Source of the DNA: Dactylorhiza incarnata | Lineage: Eukaryota > Streptophyta > Magnoliopsida > Asparagales > Orchidaceae | Reading direction: 5' to 3' | Assembly: GCA_033032865.1 (NCBI GenBank) | Contig: JAWHQI010000024.1 | Span: 558,001 to 622,000 of the forward strand | DNA: 64,000 nt | Part shown: positions 9,191 to 18,612 of the stretch, piece after piece | How positions within the stretch are numbered: position 1 is the first letter of the stretch | Layout of the letters: every line of letters starts with the position of its first letter | Made by a program: the position numbers and the translations under genes | The notes under the pieces: generated by a model | Seen by the model: the letters and a program-made list of their open reading frames with translations, nothing else | What the model was told of the DNA's origin: nothing | Database searches by the model: none

Positions 9191-11506
9191 TCATTTCGCC
9201 TTAGGAGCCCAAATAGATTTGGGTCCTTGGTCCCGTGTCAGTTGAGCACCACGATGAATGTTAACATTGCGAGTGGTCTGCCTTGCAACGTTCACTTGTG
9301 GTCTCCTAGTATACGTTGTATTAAACCAACAATCAACGGCAAAGTGACCAATTTTACCGCAGCACCAACAGTCGAATCTGTTGTACCTTCTCTTTACACT
9401 CTCCTGCTTAACTTTTTGAACGTTAGCTCTTGCAGGAGCAGCCCTTTTAGATGAGGATGCCTCATGGGGTCAACACACACAAGGCGGTACTGTCCTCTTC
9501 TGCTTTGGTGCAACAGCATTCACTTTTGGTGTTTTCTTAGCACTCGGACCATGAACAAATGGACCGTACCCTTTCCGATTAATCTCTTGATAGGGTGCTT
9601 GAAAAGCACTATCACCAAAGTTTCGGGGAGGAGCCCATTCCTTATGATCATTCACAGGTGAAAAAGGAATTGGTCGTGTGAAATGACCATAGGAACTCTC
9701 CATATCATAAGCATTCGTAGGGAATATGACTTTCTTGAATGCTACAGGCTCTTGATGAGCTTTCCCTTTTTCTTTGGTAGTAGCTTTCTTAGCAACCAGA
9801 CCATTCTTCTTAGCAATTGTATTTTTTGAAGAATTGCTAGTACTAGCTTCATGCCCTATACCGCTTCCTTTTGCCTTAGTGGTAAAAGTACCAATAATTG
9901 GCAGAACAGTTTTAGGTTGAGAGAATGCTTCAACCAACTTCTTCTCAGCCGCAAGCTGTTCCTCCAAGACTTTTATCGAATTATCTCTCAAGGCAAGAGT
10001 CTCTTTCGAGCTTTTGATCTTGTCTTTCAAGGCTTGGACTTCCTCTTTGAGAGAAGAAAGTTCTTCAACTTCTTTTCTCAAGTTAGATTCCACCTCCTTG
10101 AGAGCCATGATCTCCTTACCCTGAGTTTTGACAACCTTTTGGCACTTGTCAAAGCTTTGGAGCATTTTGGTATATTGAGACATGAGCTCAGATTCATCGT
10201 CTGAGAGGTTATCCTTTTGTTCAGCCGAAGCATAATCAGAATCAGATAGGATAGTGTGATCATTTACCTTTCCGGTGTACGGGGGTGCTTCTTCATCATC
10301 AGACATAGCCATCAGACCGAAGTAAGCTTCTTCTTCATCACTCGACTCATCGGAGTCACTGTCGCTCAGAGTTTTGGCTTTCTTAGCAACGAAGCTTCTA
10401 TCTGATTTCTTCTTTCCATGAGTGGATTTCTTGTCTTCTTTTCTTCCACCTTCTTTCTTCTTATAGGGACACCCAACAATCATGTGCCCTGGCTTATTAC
10501 AACAATAGCAAATAATGTCAGAAGAAATGTGTTTGTTCTGTTTGGATTTATACCTGTCATTATTGCTTGAGCCCTTCCTGTGATATTCGCCATCACGACG
10601 AGAATATTTATGATCCGAGGAAGACGGCTTGTTGTTCATGTGCCTCCGCTTGTTCAGCAGTTTCTTAAACTGACGGGAGATTAAAGAGAACTCCCCATCA
10701 GACAGTTCGGAACAGGAGGAGCTGGCTTCCGATTCTTCTTCAATATCAGATTCCTTTTCTCTGATTGGTATCACTGCTTTGCTCTTCTTTGAATTCTCTG
10801 CCTTCAAAGCTAAGGTTCTTTCTTTGCTTGAAGCTCGATTTACATCCTCTTCAGACTTTCGGATGTTCATTTGTAATTCATGAGACAACAGCTTCCCGAA
10901 CAGATTTTGAGGTTCTAGACTTGGCAGTTTTCCAAACTCTCTTATGGCAACAATTTTGCTATCCCAGTCTTTCGTTAGGGAGCGCAAGAATTTGTCATTT
11001 AGTTCACCGTTTGTGAACTCCCTGTCGTAGTTCCTCAAACCATTGACTATCTTGAAGAATCTTTCGTACGCATCAGCAATGCACTCCTTCTTATTCTGCT
11101 TAAACGCCTCGTACTCTTGATTAAGTAGAGACCTTCTATCTTCTCTTACCTCGTCAGTACCTTCCATTAGAACAATTAAGGATGTCCACATCTCTTTGGC
11201 TGATTTGCAGTGAATTAAGTTTTGCAACATGGAATCGTCCACTGCACTTGCAATTATGTTTTTAGCCTTCTTGTCAAGAGCAACAAGAGCTATCTCATCC
11301 TTAGTCAAATCCATTATTTTCTTAGGTATCTGAACAGTAGGATTTGTTGACGAAGCAGTCATTGGCACATGGGGACCTTCTTCCACAACTTGGAAGATTC
11401 TGGGATCTGCAGCTTCCATATAAAAACGGACTCTTTCCTTCCACATAGGAAAGTTGGCCTTGGTGCAGATGGGCAATTTCAGAGAGGATTCCTTGACTCT
11501 ATCCAT
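9191..11506 (-). pseudogene. gag: Sirevirus gag, one internal TGA
   Basis: Starts ATG 11506, 64 nt after the primer site, and runs in one frame to a TGA at 9193-9191 (771 codons) with a single in-frame TGA at 9472-9470. The first 678 codons hold the retrotransposon gag core (about 1-230), a first zinc knuckle CYCCNKPGHMIVGC (about residues 333-346), serine/aspartate-rich acidic segments and a coiled coil (about 420-530). After the TGA the frame continues with a second knuckle CWCCGKIGHFAVDC and ends WAPKAK. The stop can be explained by one transition. A copy read through or repaired elsewhere in the genome would be functional. Two knuckles plus coiled coil are typical of Sireviruses. Confidence 0.9.
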
Positions 11507-11569
11507 GGCTTGCTAGCAACTAGAAGGATGGATCCTGTTCAAGGTGTTAACCTAGCAATGAACAGCGAC

Positions 11570-11582
11570 CCTCTGATACCAA
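11570..11582 (-). other. F primer-binding site, initiator tRNA-Met
   Basis: On the minus strand, after the 5' LTR end CTTCA and two bases, TGGTATCAGAGGG is complementary to the 3' end of plant initiator tRNA-Met (11 of the usual 12 positions TGGTATCAGAGC). Confidence 0.93.
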
Positions 11583-12927
11583 TTGAAGTATCTAGTTGCC
11601 TACTTAAATCACCTAGAGGGGGGTGAATAGGTGATCTCAACGTCTTTTGCGGAATTAAAAATTAAACGTAAAGCACATCACACAAAATTAAACACAGCCA
11701 CAGATAACACCAGGAATTTATAGTGGTTCCCCGTACTTGGGTACTCCACTGCCGGCCTCACCAATCTAGCACCACAGCTAGACTTGACTACTCACTAAAT
11801 CTCGGATCAAGAACGATCCTACAGTCTCGGAGTCAAACTCCTACAAACTCAGAGAGAACCTCTCTTACAACTCGGAGAAAAATTTCTCCTACAACTCGGA
11901 GAACAACCTCTCCTACAACTCGGAGATAACAACTCCTACAACTCGGAGATAACAACTCCTACAATAGATTGAAAAGGAGTTTGAACAATACTAAACCAGA
12001 TCTGAATAATAGAGGCGATTTCTTCCTTCTTCTTGAATGACTTTTGAGAACGATGAGGAAGAACAACGATCCTTCAAATCTGTCTTTGGCAATCCGAAAC
12101 GATCCAATAGAGATTGTAGAACCTGAGCATGGATCAATCGAATCCTTCTTGATAGAAATCGGCAACTCCAAAGAGTAGAACGATCTCCAAACGTAGACGA
12201 CGGCGAGCGGCGTTTTTCTCGTTCTTTTTGATCGGGAGAGAGAGATTAGGGTTGGAACGATTCTTTTTCTTCTCTTAAAACAATCCTATATATATGGAGA
12301 GGAGCAATTAAAGGATTAATTAGCCTTAAAAGCGCTCCATATAGCCGTTAGAAACGAAAAGGGGCGATCACGATCCGTCCAGAACAGAGAAAACGAAACA
12401 GAAAATTTACGGACAGAAGTCTCGAGACATAAGGGATCTCTCGAGACATGAGGAATCTCTCGAGACATGAAACGGAGAGAGCAGGAAAGGGATGTCTCGA
12501 GAACTCAATGATCTCTCGAGACATTGCAAAGATTTCAGACTTAAGATCTCTCGAGACAAACACGATCTCTCGAGACATGTCTGATCTCTCGAGACATATC
12601 CTTAGGAAAAATTTGTTTCACAAAAAATTTCTTTTCTTCTCTTGAACACATGCTGCAGCCGCACTCCAAAGTCTTCAATAGTCTTGAAAAAGAAGTGTAC
12701 CCCAATAGTGAGATCACACATGAGTCATCACCATGTTTCATATAATGAGGGATTACATTTTATGAAACTGTGTTTGCAGACCCATTGTGACCTGACATTG
12801 GCTTACACTTAGCCATGATAATCTGCAAGACAATACTAGAAAAGCATATCAAATACAAAAGCAATTCAATCTTAGTTTAAGGGTGACTTCTCACAAATCA
12901 AGGTAATTGTGAATGCAATTTCCAACA
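11583..12927 (-). repeat. Element F 5' LTR
   Basis: This 1345-bp LTR is the partner of 1910-3253. It has eight exact TCTCGAG palindromes in U3 (12599 to 12418), a TATA box (plus-strand CCTATATATATGG, about 12285-12297) and the CTCCTACAACTCGGAG repeat (about 11814-11966). It directly abuts target copy GAGGG at 12928-12932. Confidence 0.95.
12418..12599 (-). promoter_or_regulatory. U3 palindrome array and upstream promoter of F (5' LTR)
   Basis: Eight intact TCTCGAG motifs in 180 bp, several extended to ATGTCTCGAGACAT-like palindromes, lie 120 bp upstream (element sense) of the TATA box. Being in the 5' LTR this is the copy expected to drive the full-length transcript. Confidence 0.8.
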
Positions 12928-13474
12928 GAGGGTCGTAAGCACCTCTTCGACAAGCACGCCACTAGCAATTGCTAGTGCGGCAAACGAATGTGACGGCGGG
13001 ATGGAGGATGGAATGGGGCGCACCTCAAGCAACTCAAACAACAAAACATTTCACATAGACATGAAATAATAGAAATACAAACTAGTTTAAGTGTCACTTC
13101 ATCATAATAATAAAGATCTAAACATATACACATCAATAAGAGAAGAACAAGGCAAGAAATCGACCGAATCTGAAGGCTCGTTGTAGATTCACGGTTGGAA
13201 TCGCCGGGTTGTCAATCCGCATCCAAGCTCGGTCCGCAACTACGTCCGGGGTAGAGAGAGCTGTCACGACTCTCCAATGAACCCGTCTTCTTCGTCTCAC
13301 GATCCGGTAGAGGTTGCAAACTTCCTCTTGCTTGAAGGTAATGGCGGCTAGATCTCCCTTGAAGCTCTCAGATGAAGGAGGAGGAGGCCAAAGGGACGAA
13401 ACCCTAATGGAGATGGCGAAATCGGCGTTGCTGTACGGCGTGTACGGAACTCTCTCTTTTAGGTTGAAGCTGCA

Positions 13475-13725
13475 GCTTTTATAGGAAAACGTCAGAAATT
13501 TGGTCACGCACGGTCGAACGCACGACCGTGCGTGGACCGTGCGATACTTAAGCGCAACAGGCGTGCAGGAGAAGAAGGGCGCCGCCCGTGCGTTTTGCTC
13601 ACGCGCGACCAATACCGCCCGTGCGTTAAAACGCACGAGTAAACTTCGAGGCTCCATTTTGCTGGGCATCACGAATGCACGACCGCAACTGGCCGTGCGC
13701 CAAGAAATCGCACGACCGTGCGATT
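13475..13725 (-). promoter_or_regulatory. TATA box and CGCACGACCGTGCG array of A (3' LTR copy)
   Basis: In element sense, several direct and inverted copies of CGCACGACCGTGCG or its halves (13725 to 13500) precede the TATA box CCTATAAAAGC (13485-13475). The corresponding stretch in the 5' LTR is 18332-18106 with the TATA box at 18088-18079; that copy would drive transcription. Confidence 0.75.
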
Positions 13726-14006
13726 TATACAGAAATGAATTCTAGCAAATGGGGAACAGCCACAATTTACAGCTCAAGCACAAACTAGGGAAATACTTCC
13801 AGCGGCACAGAAATACAGAAAATACGATGGGGAGCACGAAGTGCTTACCCCCCAACAACAAAGTGCGCAATTGCACACAAAAACAGGCATAGACATGTAC
13901 TTCAAATAAAAGCATGAATGGAAGAAATATTGACAAGACTGAAGTACAAATGCAGGAAAACTAGCCTAAATGAGTCCGAAAATATGTATATAAATGAGAC
14001 TCATCA

Positions 14007-14017
14007 CTCCCCCAGAC
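14007..14017 (-). promoter_or_regulatory. Polypurine tract of A
   Basis: Minus-strand GTCTGGGGGAG abuts the 3' LTR end (TGATGAGTC). Similar GTCTGGGGG motifs occur internally at 14532-14543 and 15434-15446. Confidence 0.85.
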
Positions 14018-15727
14018 TTACCTGTTTGCGCGTCCCGAGCAAACAAATCCGGCGGAGTATGAAAAAGGTCGCTCTAGTAGAGAATTGCAGAGACAGAGCA
14101 AGATGCGAAGTATCATACGCATGCAAATAGAAATTCAATAAAAGGAGATTCTAACTATGCTAACTAATTTACAAAAGTATAAATGCGTAAATAGAGATTT
14201 ATTTGTACTCAGATGGTGAATCATGAAGAATTTGTGCGGTCGTGCCCGGTGTGAAAGTAAACAAGCTACTCAGGAGGGTGTTGCAAAAGACCAGAATTCG
14301 GGGATAACTCCGCTGAAATCCATCAACATCGAGAACCATAAGCTTGCCCAGTTACACTCTCTCCACGGCGCTAGCAAACTCAAAAGTTAAATCAATCGGA
14401 CTTTCAGGTTATAATGGGGCTTAGGTAACGGTATGATATTCAACGATAAACGAGACGGCTACGCAACCCAATTGAGTCTAAGGATAACGCTGAACCCAAA
14501 ACAAGACCACAAGCGATGCTAGTGTGACACACCCCCAGACTTAGCTTGAAAATTGGGTGTGCACACAGCCTACTCCAGCGAATACCAACTGAATTTTCTA
14601 TTACGCTCAAGGGGATTTCTTTTCATTCCAAATCTTTTCAGATTTTTCTTTTAACTTCAATTTTTTTCTTTTTTTTCTTTTATCCCCCGGTTGGTTTACA
14701 GCAATGTTTTCAGCAATTAAAATAGATCTTTCTTTCACATCGCAAAGGTTCCAAGCATCACATCCAAATATGAAATTTAAGTTCAGTCAACACATTTTTG
14801 GTTGCAAAAATAGGATAAGCTTCTGGCTTTGGTGATTGAAAGAGGAGCTGAAACAAAGGAGGGGTAGGCACAAACTTGGCTTGCAAGGGTAAGCGAATGG
14901 GTCATGGAAATCAAAGCTCAAACTAGCCAACTAGATGGCCTACATCACGTTTAACAAAATGAGATGCTCTCGCCCATGCTTCAAGAGTCGCTTGGGGCAA
15001 GTTCTTAGCCCACGAGAAAGGTAAACCTTCCTTCCGACTCGAGCAACACACAACTAGCAATCGCTTACACACAACACCGTACTACCGTAAATTTCAGTCA
15101 CATTCACCAAATGAGTAAAGTAAATCAAAGCTACGCAAGAATACTAATTGTAAATTAAAAGCATAGAGACAATCTAATTTTACTCAAGTTTCTGTGGAAG
15201 CATGCGGATGCGACTAGAGCACTACAAGAGTCAACATTATACTCGGAATTGCAATTCCTAAGCTAACATCCTATTTCACATTCCAACCATCATAAGTATG
15301 AACGGAAATACACATACAAGTTAGTTCGCTCTCAAGTGGGTGCTTTGTGTTCAGACAAAATGAACAAAAATATTAGAAATAAGACTTCTAGCATGTTAAA
15401 TAAATGTGCACGTGAGTGGGTAAACAAAAATATCTCCCCCAGACTTAAACTATGCATTAAGATATTCTAAAACAAAGTTAGGGGAAGAGGGTACCCAATG
15501 CTCAGCAAGTAAGCATTCTGGAAGCCTGTAGTGAAGCTCTACGAAGAATCACGACCACCGCCTTCACAAATAGAAAATACCTTCAAAGGGTGGTCTCCGC
15601 ACAAGAAAACTAAAATAACACCTAACTAACTCGTTAGAGTGGGCGATAAAATAAAGGACAAGAAAAAGTAAGATAACTACTGGGGTTATTGTCATCCCAG
15701 CATGACTTATTTACAAACATAGCAATT
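14018..15727 (-). other. Non-coding internal region of A
   Basis: About 1.7 kb with no ORF that I can support. It contains two extra polypurine-like motifs: plus-strand ACCCCCAGACTTAG at 14531 and CTCCCCCAGACTTAAA at 15434, each sharing CCCCCAGACTTA with the true tract at 14007. A pyrimidine-rich stretch lies at 14640-14700. The region is unusually large for filler in such a small element and may hold packaging or dimerisation signals; that is a guess. Confidence 0.7.
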
Positions 15728-16966
15728 CTAGCTAATGGGTCTATGAAAAGAAAAGTGCACAGGTAACTGTTCTAATATGCGTGTCGGTAGCGGGTACCGA
15801 TACTGCGACAGAACAGTCACGCCTCTACCCGAATATAAATAGTACCTGCTCGTCACAGGTAGAGGGAATAAACAATAAGAAGAGGAGGAATCCTCACTCA
15901 ACTCACCAAAACTATCCTTGCCCAGCAAGGTATCATCTCTAGGGAGGCAGAAGGGGGAGAAGGCAATGAGTGGAGCTTCCTCTACGGAGGGGGGATCAAC
16001 CTCCTCACATAAGAGGATGCTCTCATCATTGGCTTGAGCATAATGCTCCAAGTCCTCCTGAAGTACCTGTGAAGACTCAACCTGCACAGGCTCAGATGAA
16101 GAAAGGGGATTAAGAAATAAACAAGAAGAATGACTTAAATAAAAATCAAGCGGGGGAGTGGTCCCGGTCTCACTCCCATCAGGTTGGGGAAGTAAAATAA
16201 TGTCGGCATTGTTGACAATGCCGCAAGGTTCGGTGGGATCATTGGTGGCCTTCTCCAGGATTTGCACTTCCTCCACCGGTGTTGAGGAAAAATCCTCTTC
16301 ACCTAGAAGGTTGCGCTCCTCCATAGGAATAGGCACAAAACAAAGATCGCCAGCCTCCTCTTGCAACGCATCTTCAACAATGTTATCAGAAATAAATGTA
16401 ATAGAATGCACAATAGGGGGAGGGATAGGGCTTGAAAAAGAATCAAGCACCGAATCCTCACAAAGAATCGAATCTATGCATGGTGATATATGTACAAGGG
16501 AGATGGGCTCAGTCATGTCAGAGCCTGGATCAGCCACACATCTGGTGACTGTGTCCACATCATACCCTTCAAAACTTGAAGGTGAAATGGACACAAAACC
16601 GGATGTTGAAGGTATGCTGCCAGAAGTAGGAGTCGGGACGATCCAGATATCCGGCCCATCATCCTCGTCCAATTGGCGAAGATACTCGGCACAGTCCTTC
16701 AAGATATGATCTGTGCTCTGACAAAATAAGCACTGTCTTGCGGGCTTCTTTGGCACAGCAGGTGCTAAAGCCGAAAAGAAGTATGACAGTAAAGGCGCAG
16801 CAGAATAGCCATAGGACTTACGCGCACCATATGGAGTACCAGACGAAGTCGGTGCTCCATATGCTGGGCCTTGAGTGCTAGGGCTATTATCTCCCGATGG
16901 GCATCTATCACTAGCATGCGATATATCTCCACAAAAGCGGCAACGAATATTAAAAGAAGCCCACAT
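15728..16966 (-). CDS. Double zinc-knuckle ORF of element A (gag-derived, 412 aa)
   Basis: Intact ORF starting ATG 16966, about 190 nt after the primer site. Residues about 9-22 form CRFCGDISHASDRC and about 79-92 form CLFCQSTDHILKDC, both CX2CX4HX4C knuckles as in retroviral nucleocapsid. The rest (about 100-412) is acidic, proline/serine-rich and without a fold that I recognise. No capsid-like domain precedes the knuckles, so this is a nucleocapsid-like tail rather than a full gag. It may bind the element RNA and tether it to particles made by a partner. It is open with no stop in an otherwise non-coding element, which suggests selection, but that needs testing across copies. Confidence 0.8.
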   Translation of the reverse strand: MWASFNIRCRFCGDISHASDRCPSGDNSPSTQGPAYGAPTSSGTPYGARKSYGYSAAPLLSYFFSALAPAVPKKPARQCLFCQSTDHILKDCAEYLRQLDEDDGPDIWIVPTPTSGSIPSTSGFVSISPSSFEGYDVDTVTRCVADPGSDMTEPISLVHISPCIDSILCEDSVLDSFSSPIPPPIVHSITFISDNIVEDALQEEAGDLCFVPIPMEERNLLGEEDFSSTPVEEVQILEKATNDPTEPCGIVNNADIILLPQPDGSETGTTPPLDFYLSHSSCLFLNPLSSSEPVQVESSQVLQEDLEHYAQANDESILLCEEVDPPSVEEAPLIAFSPFCLPRDDTLLGKDSFGELSEDSSSSYCLFPLPVTSRYYLYSGRGVTVLSQYRYPLPTRILEQLPVHFSFHRPIS

Positions 16967-17157
16967 AATGTGAAGATAACAAGATTCAAATGAAAAACAC
17001 TATTGTGCAAAATAATACACCCTACAAAAATTTACTAAACAACCTAATATAAAATGTAAAACAGGATAAGAAGAAATAAAACAAAAAGAATGCAATACAC
17101 AAATGGAAGGGCTTTAATCTCAGATTCTCCCTCTCCAAAAAACTCACACGACTGTGT

Positions 17158-17175
17158 TCCCTGGCAACGGCGCCA
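17158..17175 (-). other. A primer-binding site, tRNA-Asp
   Basis: Minus-strand TGGCGCCGTTGCCAGGGA lies six nt after the 5' LTR end. It is complementary to the 3' end of plant tRNA-Asp(GTC) as I know it, with one mismatch. Confidence 0.85.
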
Positions 17176-17181
17176 AAAACT

Positions 17182-18607
17182 TGATGCGCAAATCTTAGCA
17201 CACCGCTATAGGCGGTAGTAAGACTGCGGCACGAAACGGCAGTGTACCGATCGTTCAAGTAATATAAAACGAGGAGTAATCCCCGAGTATCGAATCTCGA
17301 AGGAACACAGTAAGGTGGAGTTCACTATTGAGGCAGGACTTGAGATCGAAGTCCTTTAGTCGGATGGATGCGGAAACGGGGGTTTTGGATTGTGGAAAAT
17401 AAAGAGAAAATGCTACAACTACTCCTATGCAATGCCGCTATACAATGCTTCGCTTGGCGGGATGGAGACTATGTAGGCCTTGAACGCGCTACTTCGTGAG
17501 GGCGGATGGACGAGTAGGCAAGCTGAATGAGGGTCGTAAGCACCTCTTCGACAAGCACGCCACTAGCAATTGCTAGTGCGGCAAACGAACGTGACGGCGG
17601 GATGGAGGATGGAATGGGGCGCACCTCAAGCAACTCAAACAACAAAACATTTCACATAGACATGAAATATATAGAAATACAAACTAATTTAAGTGTCACT
17701 TCATCATAATAATAAAGATCTACAACATATACACATCAATAAGAGAAGAACAAGGCAAGAAATCGACCGAATCTGAAGGCTCGTTGTAGATTCACGGTTG
17801 GAATCGCCGGGTTGTCAATCCGCGTCCAAGCTCGGTCCGCAACTATGTCCAGGGTAGAGAGAGCTGTCACGACTCTCCAATGAACCTGTCTTCTTCGTCT
17901 CACGATCCGGTAGAGGTTGCAAACTTCCTCTTGCTTGAAGGTAATGGCGGCTAGATCTCCCTTGAAGCTCTCGGATGAAGGAGGAGGAGGCCAAAGGGAC
18001 GAAACCCTAATGGAGATGGCGAAATCGGCGCTGCTGTACGGCATGTACGAAACTCTCTATTTTAGGTTGAAGCTGCTGCTTTTATAGGAAAACGTCAGAA
18101 ATTTGGTCACGCACGGTCGAACGCACGACCGTGCGTGGACCGTGCGATACTTAAGCGCAGCAGGCGTGCAGGAGAAGAAGGGCGCCGCCCGTGCGTTTTG
18201 CTCACGCACGACCAATACCGCCCGGCGTTAAAACGCACGAGTAAACTCCGAGGCTCCATTTTGCTGGGCACCACAAACGCACGACCGCAACTAGCCGTGC
18301 GCCAAGAAATCGCACGACCGTGCGATTTATACAGAAATGAATTCTAGCAAATGGGGAACAGCCACAATTTACTGCTCAAGCACAAACTGGGGAAATACTT
18401 CCAGCGGCACAGAAATACAGAAAATACGATGGGGAGCACGAAGTGCTTACCCCCAACAACAAAGTGCGCAATTGCACACAAAAACAGGCATAGACATGTA
18501 CTTCAAATAAAAGCATGAATGGAAGAAATATTGACGAGACTGAAGTATAAATGCAGGAAAACTAGCCTAAATGAGTCCGAAAATATGTATATAAATGGGA
18601 CTCATCA
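17182..18607 (-). repeat. Element A 5' LTR
   Basis: Uninterrupted 1426-bp LTR, TGATGCGCAAATC to GGGACTCATCA on the plus strand. It contains the empty site into which F inserted in the other copy (GAATGAGGGTCGTAAG near 17526), which proves the nested arrangement. Confidence 0.95.
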
Positions 18608-18612
18608 CTGAC

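Larger units (their letters stand above)
1910..12927 (-). mobile_element. Element F: near-complete Sirevirus-type Ty1-copia retrotransposon with a third ORF
   Basis: The 11,018-bp element has TG...CA LTR ends and perfect GAGGG target duplications (1905-1909, 12928-12932) in the LTR of A. Order in element sense: 5' LTR, tRNA-iMet primer site, gag with two CCHC knuckles, pol (PR-IN-RT-RH order, hence copia), promoter-like spacer, a 695-aa ORF, polypurine tract, 3' LTR. A large extra ORF after pol and a long gag with coiled coil are hallmarks of the Sirevirus lineage. LTRs differ by about nine substitutions in 1344 bp by eye, eight of them transitions. One TGA in gag is the only break seen. Confidence 0.95.
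1558..14006 (-). repeat. Element A 3' LTR, split by insertion of F
   Basis: The LTR runs 1558-1909 and resumes at 12933-14006; removing the 11,023 bp of F plus one target copy leaves 1426 bp, exactly the length of the partner LTR at 17182-18607. A TATA box in element orientation lies at 13475-13485 (plus-strand GCTTTTATAGG). Upstream of it in element sense (13500-13725) are many copies of the near-palindrome CGCACGACCGTGCG and half sites. Visible differences from the partner LTR amount to roughly 1.5 per cent, clearly more than between the two LTRs of F. Confidence 0.92.
1558..18607 (-). mobile_element. Element A: non-autonomous LTR retrotransposon (gypsy-like), itself interrupted by F
   Basis: The element is bounded by TG...CA termini and a perfect 5-bp target duplication CTGAC (1553-1557 and 18608-18612) in the 83-bp array. 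Without the nested element F (1910-12932 including one F target copy) it is about 6.03 kb. Both LTRs are 1426 bp. The element reads on the minus strand: 5' LTR at right, primer site for tRNA-Asp, one ORF with two zinc knuckles, a 1.7-kb non-coding stretch, polypurine tract, 3' LTR at left. There is no protease, RT, RNase H or integrase, so it depends on a partner in trans. The tRNA-Asp primer site suggests a Tat/Athila-type gypsy relation; that is an inference. Confidence 0.93.

Noticed and set aside
13133..13672. 179-aa minus-strand ORF in the A LTR
   Set aside because: The corresponding ORF in the other LTR is shorter (about 102 aa) and differs by small indels; it covers the promoter region and shows no domain.
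17158..17175. tRNA genes at primer-binding sites
   Set aside because: Only 11-18 nt complementary to tRNA 3' ends are present, with no cloverleaf sequence around them.
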